A stretch of 64,000 nucleotides of DNA from Alopecurus myosuroides (Eukaryota; Streptophyta; Magnoliopsida; Poales; Poaceae): positions 141,774,682 to 141,838,681 of the forward strand of contig CM054062.1 of the NCBI GenBank assembly GCA_028641055.1, read 5' to 3'. Below the pieces are notes generated by a model. The model was not told where the DNA came from, did no database searches, and saw only the letters and a list, made by a program, of their open reading frames with translations. Below, in pieces: positions 46,230 through 57,570 of the stretch. A program made the position numbers and the translations under genes. The number at the start of each line of letters is the position of its first letter. The stretch's first letter is position 1.

Positions 46230-49200
46230 TGTAGAGGCCCCAGACCGGAGGGTCCAGAACCCCTCATATGCATTCATTCACGATCCCAGAAGAACCAGTC
46301 GTGAACAACATACGTAGTTGGCATACAGAATACATCATCCATTACCCGAATATAGAGTCTTACATAAATGGTCACATGACCAAGTTCTTGATAACTGTCA
46401 CACAGGACAGACATTCAAAGTAAACACAGCGGAAGACGATAAGCATAGCGTAGTAGAACCCGAGTCACGCCTCATCCTACAGGCTGCTGACTGGGAGGCG
46501 CTCCTAGTTCGCAGGGCCATCATCGTAGAACTCCTCCTCGTAGTACTCCTCCTGAGGTGGCTCCTCGTAGTCTGATAAGTAGATACCAGGGGCGAAACCA
46601 AATGAGTACATTGGAATGTACTCAACAAGACATCCTTTAAGAGCTTACAAATATGCATACATGCTTGTTTGGTGGAGTGGGTAGGCCATACATATGGTTC
46701 AGCTACCCATGACAGATAAAAGATTTATCATGGTTGATGATTCAGGTTTAGTTCTTTGTGAAAGATCATTTAGAATAATATAGTTTTACTCTCGTAGATA
46801 TCACATATCTCGGAGGTTTTATAAGCTTTGTTTTAGAAAAGAAAGTTTTCTTTTCAGAAACTTTTAGTAATAGTTTCCTTCTCATCCGTATCTCACAGAT
46901 ACCAATTCATTCCTCCTTAGTACCTCGCAGGTACAAAAGCCTTCCTTCAAAACCTCTTTTGAAAAGTTGACACAATACTAGCTACATGGCCATTCAACCG
47001 TCCATATCCGAGGACGCGGCTATCTCGAAATAGTTTTACTCTGCAGAGGTGTACACATTTCCACTAGATCCAAAATCCGCCATGAAACAACCATGGACTG
47101 TTCCCAACCTATGAGAACATCAGATAACTGGTCTTGACTATCCACTTTGTACAAGCTAGTACATCACTATCTCTTCAATTGGGGTTACCCTCCCTGGCAA
47201 GCCATGTCCCACACCGCCCAAACAGGAGACCCAACTGCTGCATCCGGAGGGAAAATTAATCCCACACTTTAGATGTCCCGTATACTCACTCCTAGCGACA
47301 CTTCGGTTCGGAGGATCCAATCCCCTATAGCCTTTGAGATAGCACATATACTAACCATAACAAGTTTTTAATCAAGCCCCTACCCATATTGGGGTAAAGT
47401 GGCAGTACGATAATGGTTGTCCAGCGAAGACTTGGTTATGTGTCTTTTGTAAACATTTCTCAAAAATTTCCCATCATGACAACTCTTCCGGTAGACATGG
47501 CCTCACCCTTTCTCCGGGGTTTTTCCTTCCATAAGGCATTTGTTTACAAAAACACATTTTATTTAGTTCATTTAAGAACTCAAGTTTTAAGTGGGTGAAT
47601 GGTATTTATATACCATTTAGTGGCTAAGGGCTTGGTAATACCAAGTTGACTATTAATATGATTCCTTCTACTAGTAATATTAATAGTAGTAGTATTCACA
47701 CAAAAATAGTTTTGATGGTATAGTTTTGTGAAAACTTCAGAAGTGAAAAGCATGCATGATAGATAATGATAAGTATTTATACAGCAAGCATTAGGATGGC
47801 TTGCCTTGGTACAAGTGGTGGTCCTGGTCCTGAAAGTAACAGGAGTTGCAATACCCTTCTTCAGCAAATCCTTCCTCCTTGTTTTCTAACGTCGTAAAAA
47901 GAAATAAAGACACACTTTCAGAACCAAACAAGACAAACAATGCTACAAGTAATACATACAGCAAGCAATCAAGAAGTACCACCCAAAGTTCTCAATTTTT
48001 CCCTTAAGAAAAATTGGCATAAAAACTATAGTTGGAAAAATCTGCTTTTTCCTAGTGTTTATGTGTGGCCAAAACAATGATTCTTAGTTAAGAACACTAT
48101 GGACCAGTGGGGTAAAGCACATGTTACTAGACAGTAGGGTGTCACATAAAACACATTTTGATGTCTAAAAACTCCCCCAACAATCTCTATGGCTAGCACA
48201 TATACTTTGCTAAAAAATACTCAAGTGGTGAAAAAGCTCATGACAACAAGTCAAGCCTATTTTCCACCATGATGCAAAAATACCAGTGGGTGCTCCACTA
48301 GCAAAAATGCTCACCAAGAGGTTAATAAGCCTCTGGTCACTTTTATAAAAGTGCTCCAAACAAACAATCTAGCATCCAAAAACTCCTACTCATACTAGTG
48401 GAAAATTTAGGAAAAATACTAGACTAGTTTAGGCTACACTGGTTAATTTTATGCACAAGTGTGCAAGCTAGCAGAGGAAAAATACTCCTCTAACCAGTAC
48501 CATAAATGCTACTGGATTCCACAAAATGACATAAAAAACATAGCTAGGAAACAAGGAAAAACTATGCTTAAAAATACTACACATGTGAGGAGATTTAATC
48601 CTAGTCATCCAAGTGTTACTCATGCTTTTATGCTACTTAAGAGGAAACCTATCAGAGGTGAAAACCCTAAGATAATAATGCCACAAGGACATTCCATCCT
48701 CTGGTTTCAACACCAAAGATTCATATTTTTCCCTAGGGGAAAACAAGACAAAAAGCATACATGAATATCCTAGTATGAAAATTAGACTTTAAGCATTGCT
48801 ATTTAAATCTATTTCAAACACAAGAACCAAGTATCTAGAGGTGATATAAACAAAATAACAGTACCTAAATGGTACTGGTTTCATGAGAATTAATCTAGCA
48901 ATAAGCCTAAAAAGCATTTAAAGATCTACTCAAAGCATATATAAAAATCTAGCTATGAGCAAGATCTGTGCATGGAAAAATAGTTCTAAAATTCTACCAC
49001 TCAAACCATTTATTCTAACATGTTCATATAACTTGTAAACATCATAACCACACTGTAAAACAACATCACCAGCAAGAATACATCATTTGCACATCACAAC
49101 ATGAACATATAAAGCAAGATCTAGAAATAAAAATTAGACAAAAAGTACCCAAAACTTGTTCTGTCTCTCTAATTTTTTCTATGGCTCCAAAAAGTAAATA

Positions 49201-51423
49201 CTTCTAGGATGTGATAGTCCTTAACATTACAAAGCCTCTCAAATTGGTCCTACTCAAAAATAATGTTCCAAACTCCCCCTAAAATTCATGGAATAGCTCA
49301 CTGATGTTTTATCAAAATGGATGGCATTTCCAAATGGTAACCCACCTTGGTGTAAGCTAAAAATCTACTGGTAGGTATTGAAAAGGGCTTTCCAAAACAG
49401 TTGAGTTTGCTCAAAAATGTTTTGTATTTTTGGAGTTATATTCATTTATATTTTTAGGGTACTGTCTGGCATATTAGCTATAGAAAAATAATTAAAACTC
49501 AAAACATGATTCTGCCAGTGGGAGATGGTTGTGATTTTGTATGGCTAGGATCACAAAAATTAGAAAGGTTAAATAAAATTATTTGCTACCTTTTTCAAGC
49601 CCAAAGCTAATCACCTAATTAATCTGCCAGAAAATGCTATTTTTGATTTTAACAGAAAAATGCCCAGATGGGCCAGATCTACTGCGCTGGCCCAACTAGC
49701 GCGCGGCACAGCCAGCCAAAGCGCGCGCGCGCGCGCGCGAAGCGGTACGGTTTAAAGGTGACCGTCGATCCGCAGATCGACGGCTCCTCTTCTTTCTTCC
49801 TCCCCGCGCCTCTCTTCTCTCTCTCTCATAGCCGCGGATGAACACCTAGCGAAAGCTCGAGATGGCTCACCTAGGGCTCGCGAGTTGGAGTGGGATGGTG
49901 CAGGAGTGGATGACGGTGGCGTAGGCGACCTCGTGGCGCGGGCACGGACGGTGTGAGTGCGCGGACACGGCGGCGGCTCGACGGCGTCCCGCGGCGGCTC
50001 CGAGGACGGCGGCGACGAAACTGCAAACGAAAGAGGGCCAGAGGGTGTCAGGGAAGTAGGCATGAGCTAGGGGGTTGCAATGGAGGTGAAAGGAGGGCGG
50101 GAGGGGCAGTGATCTCGGCGCCATTTCCACCTCGAGCTTGCACGGGCTTGCGGGTGGGCGCGGTTCGCCTCGTTCACAGAGGGAGATCGAGCACGCACGG
50201 GCTCGATGGGGTGAGTGAGAGAGGTGAGGGTGGGTTGGTGGCGAGAGGGTTATGCCTCTAGGGCTTTGTAGGCACGAGTCAAGGTGGGTGGGCTCGGGTT
50301 GGCACGGCATGGGCATGCCTTGCCTCTTGGGGGTTCTCCAACGGGTGGCAACGCTTCTAATTGGTGCCCTGAGGTGAATCTTGGTACAAGGGTGTGAGCA
50401 AAGCCACAGTAGGGGCCAAGGGATGGGCAAAAGTAAAAATTACCACTATTCCAACCACTATATGTGACATCATCACATAGTCAAATGGCACCTCATTTTC
50501 TCCCTCCCTAGCCGACCAAAGGAGGATCCAATGCCACCTTCTAGAAGCTCAGTATCATTGTTTTCGAATTGGCAAAGTGGCAAGGCTTGGATCAGTACAC
50601 ACAAGCTAAATCATCAAGTTTAAAAGTGTTGATCACTGTTCTGTCAGAAAATTCAGTTAGGCAGTTTTCTGAATTTTTCTAAGTGCTGGAAAAGCAGACA
50701 AAGATAGCAAAAGTTGGAGTTGTTTTCACCAAGCAAACAAACTCCAAATTGAGTGATTTAAAATGCTAAACAAAGAGCAACTATCCAACTTTCATAACCA
50801 ACCATTTGATCTGAAAATGGAGGGGTTTAAGGCTCTGAAAAATAAATGGCAAAGTAAGTACATTCTCTGTTTTTAAATTGCCTAACAATCTGTCTTAACA
50901 AGATGGCTCAAAAACCATCATGGCATTGTGTGTTAATTATCTTTGTAGGTTTTTCCAAGGGTGTAGTTTTGTTGTCCTCATAACAGAGAGTAGTTTTGAT
51001 CAAAGAAAATCCATAGTTGGATAATCCTTGTGATGGAAAACAAGGGTTGAAAACAGCTACTTGGCTATTTTTCAGGACAAAAAATATATTGGAAATTCTA
51101 ATGAAATCTTTTCCAATTAATTTTATTTCAAGTTCAAGTTGATTCCTAACCATCAATAACACATTTTTAAGTTGATACAAAGTGTTACCTCAAGTTTTGA
51201 AAAATATTCTCTTAAGAACCTTAGTGGAAAACCTAGGAAAACAAATAGAAAACAATGTTTTTCTTAGGAGAAAAATTCCTCAAGTGAGTGAAAGGAACAC
51301 ACCACTTAAATTGCATAGATAACCTTACTACACAAACATGTTGTCCACTTAATTGTATTACAAAAGTCTTAAGAGTCTTGCTAAATTAATATAATACAGG
51401 TGATTAAAAACAGGGGTGTGACA
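46230..51423 (-). mobile_element. 3' LTR of gypsy element C
   Basis: This 5194-bp LTR runs from TGTAGAGGCCCCAGACC to GGGGTGTGACA and matches 57571-62757 with roughly 1% differences by eye. GACTC at 46225-46229 is the left target site. It holds mixed sequence to 48000, AT-rich sequence to 49660, a GC-rich part at 49680-50300 with a GC dinucleotide run at 49721-49739, and AT-rich sequence to the end. Frames present in both LTR copies (for example 48459-48764 and 59798-60103) have no domain and are not annotated as genes. Confidence 0.95.
49680..50300 (-). other. GC-rich segment of the element C LTR (repeated at 61010-61640)
   Basis: CpG-dense island 1.1-1.7 kb into the LTR on the - strand. It includes CCGTCGAT-6 nt-ATCGACGG, a short stem, near 49762, and a GC dinucleotide run that is longer here than in the other LTR. 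Confidence 0.5.
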
Positions 51424-51426
51424 AAT

Positions 51427-51460
51427 CTCCCCCCCTTAAAAGAATCTCGTCCCGAGATTC
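51427..51460 (-). other. Polypurine tract and upstream stem-loop of element C
   Basis: On the - strand GAATCTCGGGACGAGATTC (51460-51442) is followed by TTTTAAGGGGGGGAGATT and the LTR. It lies between the pol stop codon (51467) and the 3' LTR, so it is not coding. It is identical to the 19-mer at 6031-6049. Confidence 0.85.
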
Positions 51461-51466
51461 GTGGGT

Positions 51467-54400
51467 CTAGGCTGTAAGAAAATCAGGGAACTCCTTCCTG
51501 ATATCATCCTCACGCTCCCAGGTAGCTTCTTCCTCAGAGTGATTGGTCCACTGAATCTTAAGGAATTTTATAGCACGCCTCCTGGTAGCGCGCACAATCT
51601 CCTCGAGAACCCGCAGGGGTCTATCACGATAAGTCAAGTCATCATTGATATCAATGGTCCTGAAATCTACGTCTTGATACGAGAGATTCTTCTCAGGTAC
51701 TTGCAGACATTTCCGGAGCAATGACACATGGAAAACATCATGAAACGCAGATAGCTCCTCAGGTAATTCTAACTGATAAGAAACTTCGCCACGACGTGCC
51801 AAGATCTTAAAAGGGCCAATATACCTGGGGGCCAGCTTTCCTTTAACATGGAAACGCTGCATCCCTTTGAGTGGCGTAACACGAAGGTACACGAAATCTC
51901 CAATGCTGAAAGAGACATCACGACGCTTCGTATCAGCATAACTCTTCTGACGAGATTGAGCTGTCTTTAAACGTTCCCGAATAAGTTGGACTTGCTCCTC
52001 TGCAGCTTTCAAAGTGTCCACACCAAAAACCTGACTGTCTCCAGTCTCAGTCCAATTTAAAGGTGTACGGCATTTACGTCCATACAGAGCTTCAAAAGGG
52101 GCCATTTGCAAGCTAGACTGATAACTGTTGTTGTAAGAAAACTCTGCGAAGGGCAGACAGTCTTCCCATTTAATTCCATAGGACAACACACAAGCACGGA
52201 GCATGTCTTCCAGAATTTGGTTCACACGCTCTGTTTGTCCATCAGTCTGCGGGTGATAGGCTGTGCTAAAAGCTAGTTTGGTTCCCAAACTCTCGTGCAA
52301 CTTCTTCCAAAATCTAGATGTGAACTGTGTACCTCGATCAGATACAATCCTGCTTGGGACTCCGTGTAGGCTGACAATCCGAGAAATGTAAAGATCAGCA
52401 AGTTGATCTCCACGATAGGTGGTCCGGACAGGAATAAAGTGAGCCACTTTCGTGAGCCTGTCCACAACAACCCATATAGAATCATTTCCTCGGCTGGACC
52501 TAGGAAGTCCAGTGATGAAGTCCATTCCCACTTCATCCCATTTCCAAACAGGCACTTGCAACGGTTGGAGCAATCCAGCGGGACGCTGGTGCCCAGCTTT
52601 TACTTGCTGGAAGACATGGCACTTGGCTACAAATGAAGCAATCTCTCGCTTCATTCCATGCCACCAGAATCTCTCCTTCAGGTCTTGATACATCTTTGTT
52701 CCCCCAGGATGGATAGAATACATGGTCTCATGAGCTTCGGCCATGATGGTCTGCTTGAGATCAGATTCAGAGGGAACACAAATACGGCCTTCATACCATA
52801 ATCCCCCTTCAGCATCGATAGTAAACCCAGCAACTTTCTCCTTCTCCATGCGGGCCTTAATACCATCAATACTTTTCTGGCCTTTCTGCGCTTCTTTGAT
52901 CTGGTCAACTAGAGTTGGTTTAAGTGCTATGGCGTCTAACATACCATAGCTGACCACTTCAATGCCAAGCTGGTCTAGCTCTTTCCACAACTCGGGCTGC
53001 CTTACTAGAATCATAGCATTTAGAGAGGCCGGCTCTCGACTAAGAGCATCTGCAACCACATTTGCCTTTCCAGGGTGATAATGAATACTCAGATCATAAT
53101 CTTTAATGAGCTCAATCCAGCGGCGCTGCCTCATGTTGAGCTCACGTTGAGTAAAGATATACTTTAAACTCTTATGATCCGTGTAAATTTCCACTCTTAT
53201 TCCCATAAGAAAGTGCCGCCATGTCTTGAGAGCATGAACAACGGCAGCAAGCTCTAAGTCATGAGTGGGATAATTCAATTCGTGGGGTCTCAACTGGCGG
53301 GATATGAAAGATATCACCCTCCCTTCTTGCATAAGCACGCTTCCAAGACCAATCTTAGAAGCGTCACAATATACGTCGAAATTCTTGGTGATATCCGGCA
53401 TTATAAGGATTGGGGCAGACACCAGTCGACGCTTCAATTCATTGAAACTCTCTTCACATTTGTCCGTCCAAAGGAACTTGCTATCCTTCTTGAGCAACTG
53501 GGTGAGGGGTCTGGCTATACTCGAGAATCCCTGAACAAACTTGCGGTAATATCCTGCCAAACCCAGAAAGGATCTGACTTCAGTCTGGTTGGTCGGAGCA
53601 GCACGCTTCTCCACGGACTGAACTAGAGTAGGGTCAACAGATATTCCTCCCGCAGATACTACATGTCCAAGAAATCCGACTTCCGTCAACCATAATTGAC
53701 ATTTACTAAACTTAGCATACAATTGATGCTCACGAAGTGTTCCGAGCACAATTCTCAGATGTTCTTCGTGTTCTTCCTCACTCCTCGAATATATAAGAAT
53801 GTCGTCAATAAACACCACGACAAACTTGTCTAGAAAATCCATAAATACCTTATTCATGAGATTCATGAAATAGGCAGGGGCATTGGTTAGACCAAAGGAC
53901 ATCACGGTGTATTCATACAGCCCGTAACGAGTGGTGAAAGCAGTCTTGGGAATATCAGTATCACGGACTCTCAGTTGGTGATAACCAGTCCGAAGGTCAA
54001 TCTTAGAGAAGATTACAGCCCCATTCAGCTGGTCAAACAGGTCTTCAATTTTGGGCAACGGGTATTTGTTCTTGATGGTGACATCATTTAACTTGCGGTA
54101 GTCCACACATAAACGAGTGGTACCGTCCCGTTTTCCCACAAAAATGATCGGAGATCCCCATGGCGATGCACTAGGGCGAATCAATCCTTTCCTTAACATG
54201 TCATCCAGCTGGGTCTTCAACTCATCTAATTCCTTCGGGTTCATCCGATACGGCTTCTGTGCTATGGGTCCAGTTCCGGGCACTAACTCGATCACAAACT
54301 CGATATCCCTATCAGGGGGCATACCGGGTAATTCTTCAGGAAAAACATCCGGGTATTCGCAAACGACCGGGACTTCCTCAAGGACAGGGTGGGCTATACC

Positions 54401-55983
54401 AGTGTGGCAGTGAACTTGTGACGAGGGTCGAGTTGCAGTGTACGCAACCTTTTCCCCATCCTCAGAGATCATTTCAATAGATTTCTTAGTGCAATCAATA
54501 ACTCCCTTATACTTGGCCATCCAGTTCATACCGAGTACCACTTCTATCCCTTTGGATCCCAGCACTATAAGATCAGCATGAAAAGTTTTCCCTTGAATTT
54601 CTACTGGTACCTCATTGCAAATTAGATTGGCTTTAGTACTATCCCCAGGTATTTGTACTAACATAGGTTTGTGCATACGGGAATGCTTCATACCACTTTT
54701 CTCAGCAAACGGTTTAGTGACAAAGGAATGCGATGCACCAGAATCAAACAGTACTGCGGCTGGCACCGAGTTGACAGGAAACATACCCATCACCATGTCT
54801 GGTGCCTCCTGAGCTTCTGCAGCATTGATATGGTTCAGGTGTCCCTTCATCCTATTCTGTCGTCCAGTGGAAGGACCATGGTTCATCTTGGTTGCATTAG
54901 GCTGGACTGGAGCAGTAGCTTTGTTGGGGCACTCACGAGCGAAGGGACCTTCCTTTCCACAGGCAAAGCAACCTCCAGAAGGCTTTGAGCTTGGGTTTGG
55001 CTTGGGAGCATTGTTGGTGTGGTTCCCATTTCCTCCATTGTTGCCTCCATAGCGGTTTCCATGATTATTCCCAGAGTGATTACCATGGTTGCCACCATAG
55101 CTGTTTCCTCCGTACCTTGGTGCATACGGTGCAGGGTGATTGTAGTTGTTGGGCCTTGGTGCATAGTTGTGGCTGGGGCGGGGTGCATAAGCAGGCGCCT
55201 TGTGGGTTGGTGGCCTCGCATACGGAGTGTTGCGAGTCCTCTGAGCACTAGGTCCTCCATGAGCAGTCATTTTCCTCTTGCGGTTATCATCAGCAGATTT
55301 CCGCTTGTGTTCCAGCACCATAGCGGCATTAGCAAGGGTCTCCAAATCCTGGAATGGAACCACTACTAGAGAGCACTGGAGCTCATCATCCAGCCCATTT
55401 AAGAACCTCTCCTTTTTCTTAGCATCAGTGTTGATATCTTCCGGTGCATACCTGGACAGAGTAGTGAAGTTCTCCCAGTACTCAGACACATGCATACTTC
55501 CCTGCGTCAGCTTCAGAAATTTCTCCCGCATAAGTGCCATCATTCCTTGGGGAATGTGATACTTGCAGAACCTTGCAGAGAAATCCTCCCAGGTGAACAC
55601 GTGCCAGCAGCAACAGTCTCACGTGTAGTTTCCCACCAAGTCCTGGCAGGACCAGCGAGAAAATGGGAGGCCAACAGGACCTTATCATTCTCCTCAACTG
55701 AAGCGACCTCCAGTTTGTTTGAAATGGTGCGGAGCCAGTCGTCAGCATCGAGAGGCTCCACTATCCTAGTGAAGACTGGGGGGTTGGTGTGCTGAAAGTC
55801 TCTCAGTCTCGAGCGAGCACCATTGCCATTGCCATTGTTGTTGTTGGCAGCAGCCAGTTGCTGCAGAGCGGCAATGGTAGCTGCACTCTCAGCTCGGGTG
55901 GCCTGGCGATCCTCCATCAGCAGGGCCAATAGCGCCTCCATTGTGGCTTGTGGTGGCGGTGGGGGTTCGCGACGGGGTGCCAT
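51467..55983 (-). CDS. Ty3/gypsy gag-pol polyprotein of element C (Tekay-type chromovirus), one frameshift
   Basis: Gag starts [13 protein letters not shown] at 55983 and loses frame by one missing base near 55600; from there 1377 codons are open to 51467. Numbering from 55600: end of gag 1-110; zinc knuckle C211-C214-C224 with Pro219 where His is required; protease active site DSG at 286-288; reverse transcriptase about 440-640 with FIDD at 597-600; RNase H with D746, E783 and D808; integrase zinc finger H957, H964, C994, with Phe at 997 in place of the second Cys; integrase core D1027, D1088, E1124 (35 residues apart, as usual); GPF motif 1262-1264; C-terminal chromodomain about 1329-1376. 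The domain order protease-RT-RNase H-integrase plus chromodomain defines a Ty3/gypsy chromovirus. All catalytic residues remain, but the frameshift and two lost zinc ligands make this copy probably inactive. Confidence 0.95.
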
Positions 55984-56371
55984 GCTGAAGTGAAAACATG
56001 TGTAAGTCTAAGAAATAAATTCTTGTTTTTGAAAATCTAGTACCTTTTATACCCCCAAAAAGAAATACGAGCGATATGTTTCAAAAACAAGAGCGGGGCA
56101 GTCGCAAACTCGGATGAAATGAACGCAAAGTAGTGACAATCATCCGAAAACCAAGCCGAACATTTCATTCATCACAATAATTAAACAGAGTTTCCAACCT
56201 TACACACACATCACAAGCCATATCATACAAGGAAGGCTTCATCGAGCTACAGGGGGTGCGATTGGTGGGGTCATCGCAAGGCTACCACTAGCAAACTATC
56301 TAGCAAAACGATCTAGCATACCTAACTAGCATCTAGACCAACACCATGTGCTAAGGGTGAGAAGGCAGCGA
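55984..56371 (-). other. Spacer between the upstream ORF and gag of element C
   Basis: 388 bp with no supported frame. It separates the stop of the upstream ORF from the gag start, so gag translation would need re-initiation, a spliced RNA or an internal entry. I see no clear splice pair. Confidence 0.6.
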
Positions 56372-57328
56372 CTACACAGAGTCGTCGCTGTCCCCAACGT
56401 CGAAGATAAGCTCCTCAGGGTCCTCCTCCTCCTCGCCAAGCAGGTCATCATCATCCTGCTCGCTAGCCTCGCTCATATCCATCCCCTCCAGGTCGGAGGG
56501 AACGTCCTCAATAGGCAGAAGCTCCTCAATCTCCCTGTGGAGCTCTACGGCCTCCTCCTCAAGCTCCTCCACGGCAGCGTCTCTCGTGGCTATGTCGTCA
56601 CGAGCTATCTGAAGCCTGCCGTGCAGAACGGCGTTAGCCCCCTCCAGGGCCGTCATCCTAGTGGTGAGGCGTGCACGGCCAAGGCGGGTGGCCCTCAGCT
56701 GCCTCCGTAAGGCACGGTGCCTCGCGGTAGTAGCCTCCAACTGCTCCCTCAACTGGGACAACTGCTGAGCCAGAGCTCCACTCTCCTCCTGGCTGTCGTG
56801 AAGCTCAGCCCTCAGCTCGTCAGTCTCGGCTATCAGTGTGTGGTGCACCAATATGCCGTGGTGGGTGTCAAGACGCTGGTCGTCCAACCTGAGCTGAGTG
56901 CGGTGTAGCAGAATCTCCATCTCGTCCAAGTGGGGACCAACAGTGGTAAAGTCTGGCTCGACAGGAAGTGGTATGCCATCCTCATCACGCCTCCTGATCA
57001 GCTCGAACCGGGAGCCGATGAACATGTACTCCCCGATGTGTGCCAGATGTGCCACTGACTCCTGAATCACGCGCACCGCATCCTCGTTCCAAGAACGATC
57101 AACAGCACGGTAAACGTAGGCCTCCACTGTCGGGCTAGCCAGAGGTGCGCGGATAGTGACCTCCGCGTACCAGTCTCCCTCCAGAGGTGCCCCGACAACT
57201 AGTCCTCCCCGCAGCTCCGGGAGTGAGCGCCCCAACACAGTAGCCATAGATACTAGCCTCTCCTCGAAAAGGAAAGACTCGCCACATGGACGTCCCAACA
57301 GAAAAGCCACGGTGATGTCCACGTCCAT
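56372..57328 (-). CDS. Additional ORF upstream of gag (orf0-like), coiled-coil acidic protein
   Basis: A 318-codon frame starts with ATG at 57328, between the primer site and gag, on the coding strand of element C. Residues 1-150 are of mixed composition with no domain I recognise. Residues 160-282 are rich in Glu, Arg, Leu and Ala with heptad-like spacing (QQLSQLREQLEATTARHRAL), a likely long coiled coil. The tail 283-318 is strongly acidic (EQDDDDLLGEEEEDPEEL). No signal peptide or membrane segment is visible. Extra ORFs (orf0) before gag are reported for some rice gypsy elements such as RIRE3 and RIRE8; homology to those is not tested. Function is unknown. Unlike gag, this frame is intact, which is notable. 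Confidence 0.75.
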   Translation of the reverse strand: MDVDITVAFLLGRPCGESFLFEERLVSMATVLGRSLPELRGGLVVGAPLEGDWYAEVTIRAPLASPTVEAYVYRAVDRSWNEDAVRVIQESVAHLAHIGEYMFIGSRFELIRRRDEDGIPLPVEPDFTTVGPHLDEMEILLHRTQLRLDDQRLDTHHGILVHHTLIAETDELRAELHDSQEESGALAQQLSQLREQLEATTARHRALRRQLRATRLGRARLTTRMTALEGANAVLHGRLQIARDDIATRDAAVEELEEEAVELHREIEELLPIEDVPSDLEGMDMSEASEQDDDDLLGEEEEDPEELIFDVGDSDDSV

Positions 57329-57554
57329 CTACACAAAATTTTAAGTATAGTTTAAGTTAGATCCAAGTGTGCAAAGTTTTAGGTTCATGCAAGGAATAAC
57401 CTTAATGCAAGTAGAGTCTAACCCAGAGAGGTGGTGGGATATAGGGAATATTTTACTACTTAGTCATATATCCAATTTTTTTTGTATTTGTAACTTAGAT
57501 TATCGGAGTATACACTAACTTCCATGCTAACTAAGGTCTCCTAGAGTCAGGATG

Positions 57555-57566
57555 GCTCTGATACCA
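57555..57566 (-). other. Primer-binding site of element C (tRNA-iMet type)
   Basis: On the - strand this reads TGGTATCAGAGC, 4 bases from the 5' LTR end at 57571. The 238 bp between it and the upstream ORF are untranslated leader. Confidence 0.92.
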
Positions 57567-57570
57567 ACTT

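Noticed and set aside
48459..48764. 101-codon frame on +, repeated at 59798-60103
   Set aside because: Antisense to the LTR, no domain, and duplicated only as part of the LTR pair.
49867..50430. 187-codon frame (-), also at 61199-61762
   Set aside because: Conserved only because the LTR is duplicated; composition is low-complexity Pro, Ser, Arg and His with no motif.
51461..55368. Many + strand frames opposite gag-pol
   Set aside because: They are shadows of the 1377-codon frame on the - strand.
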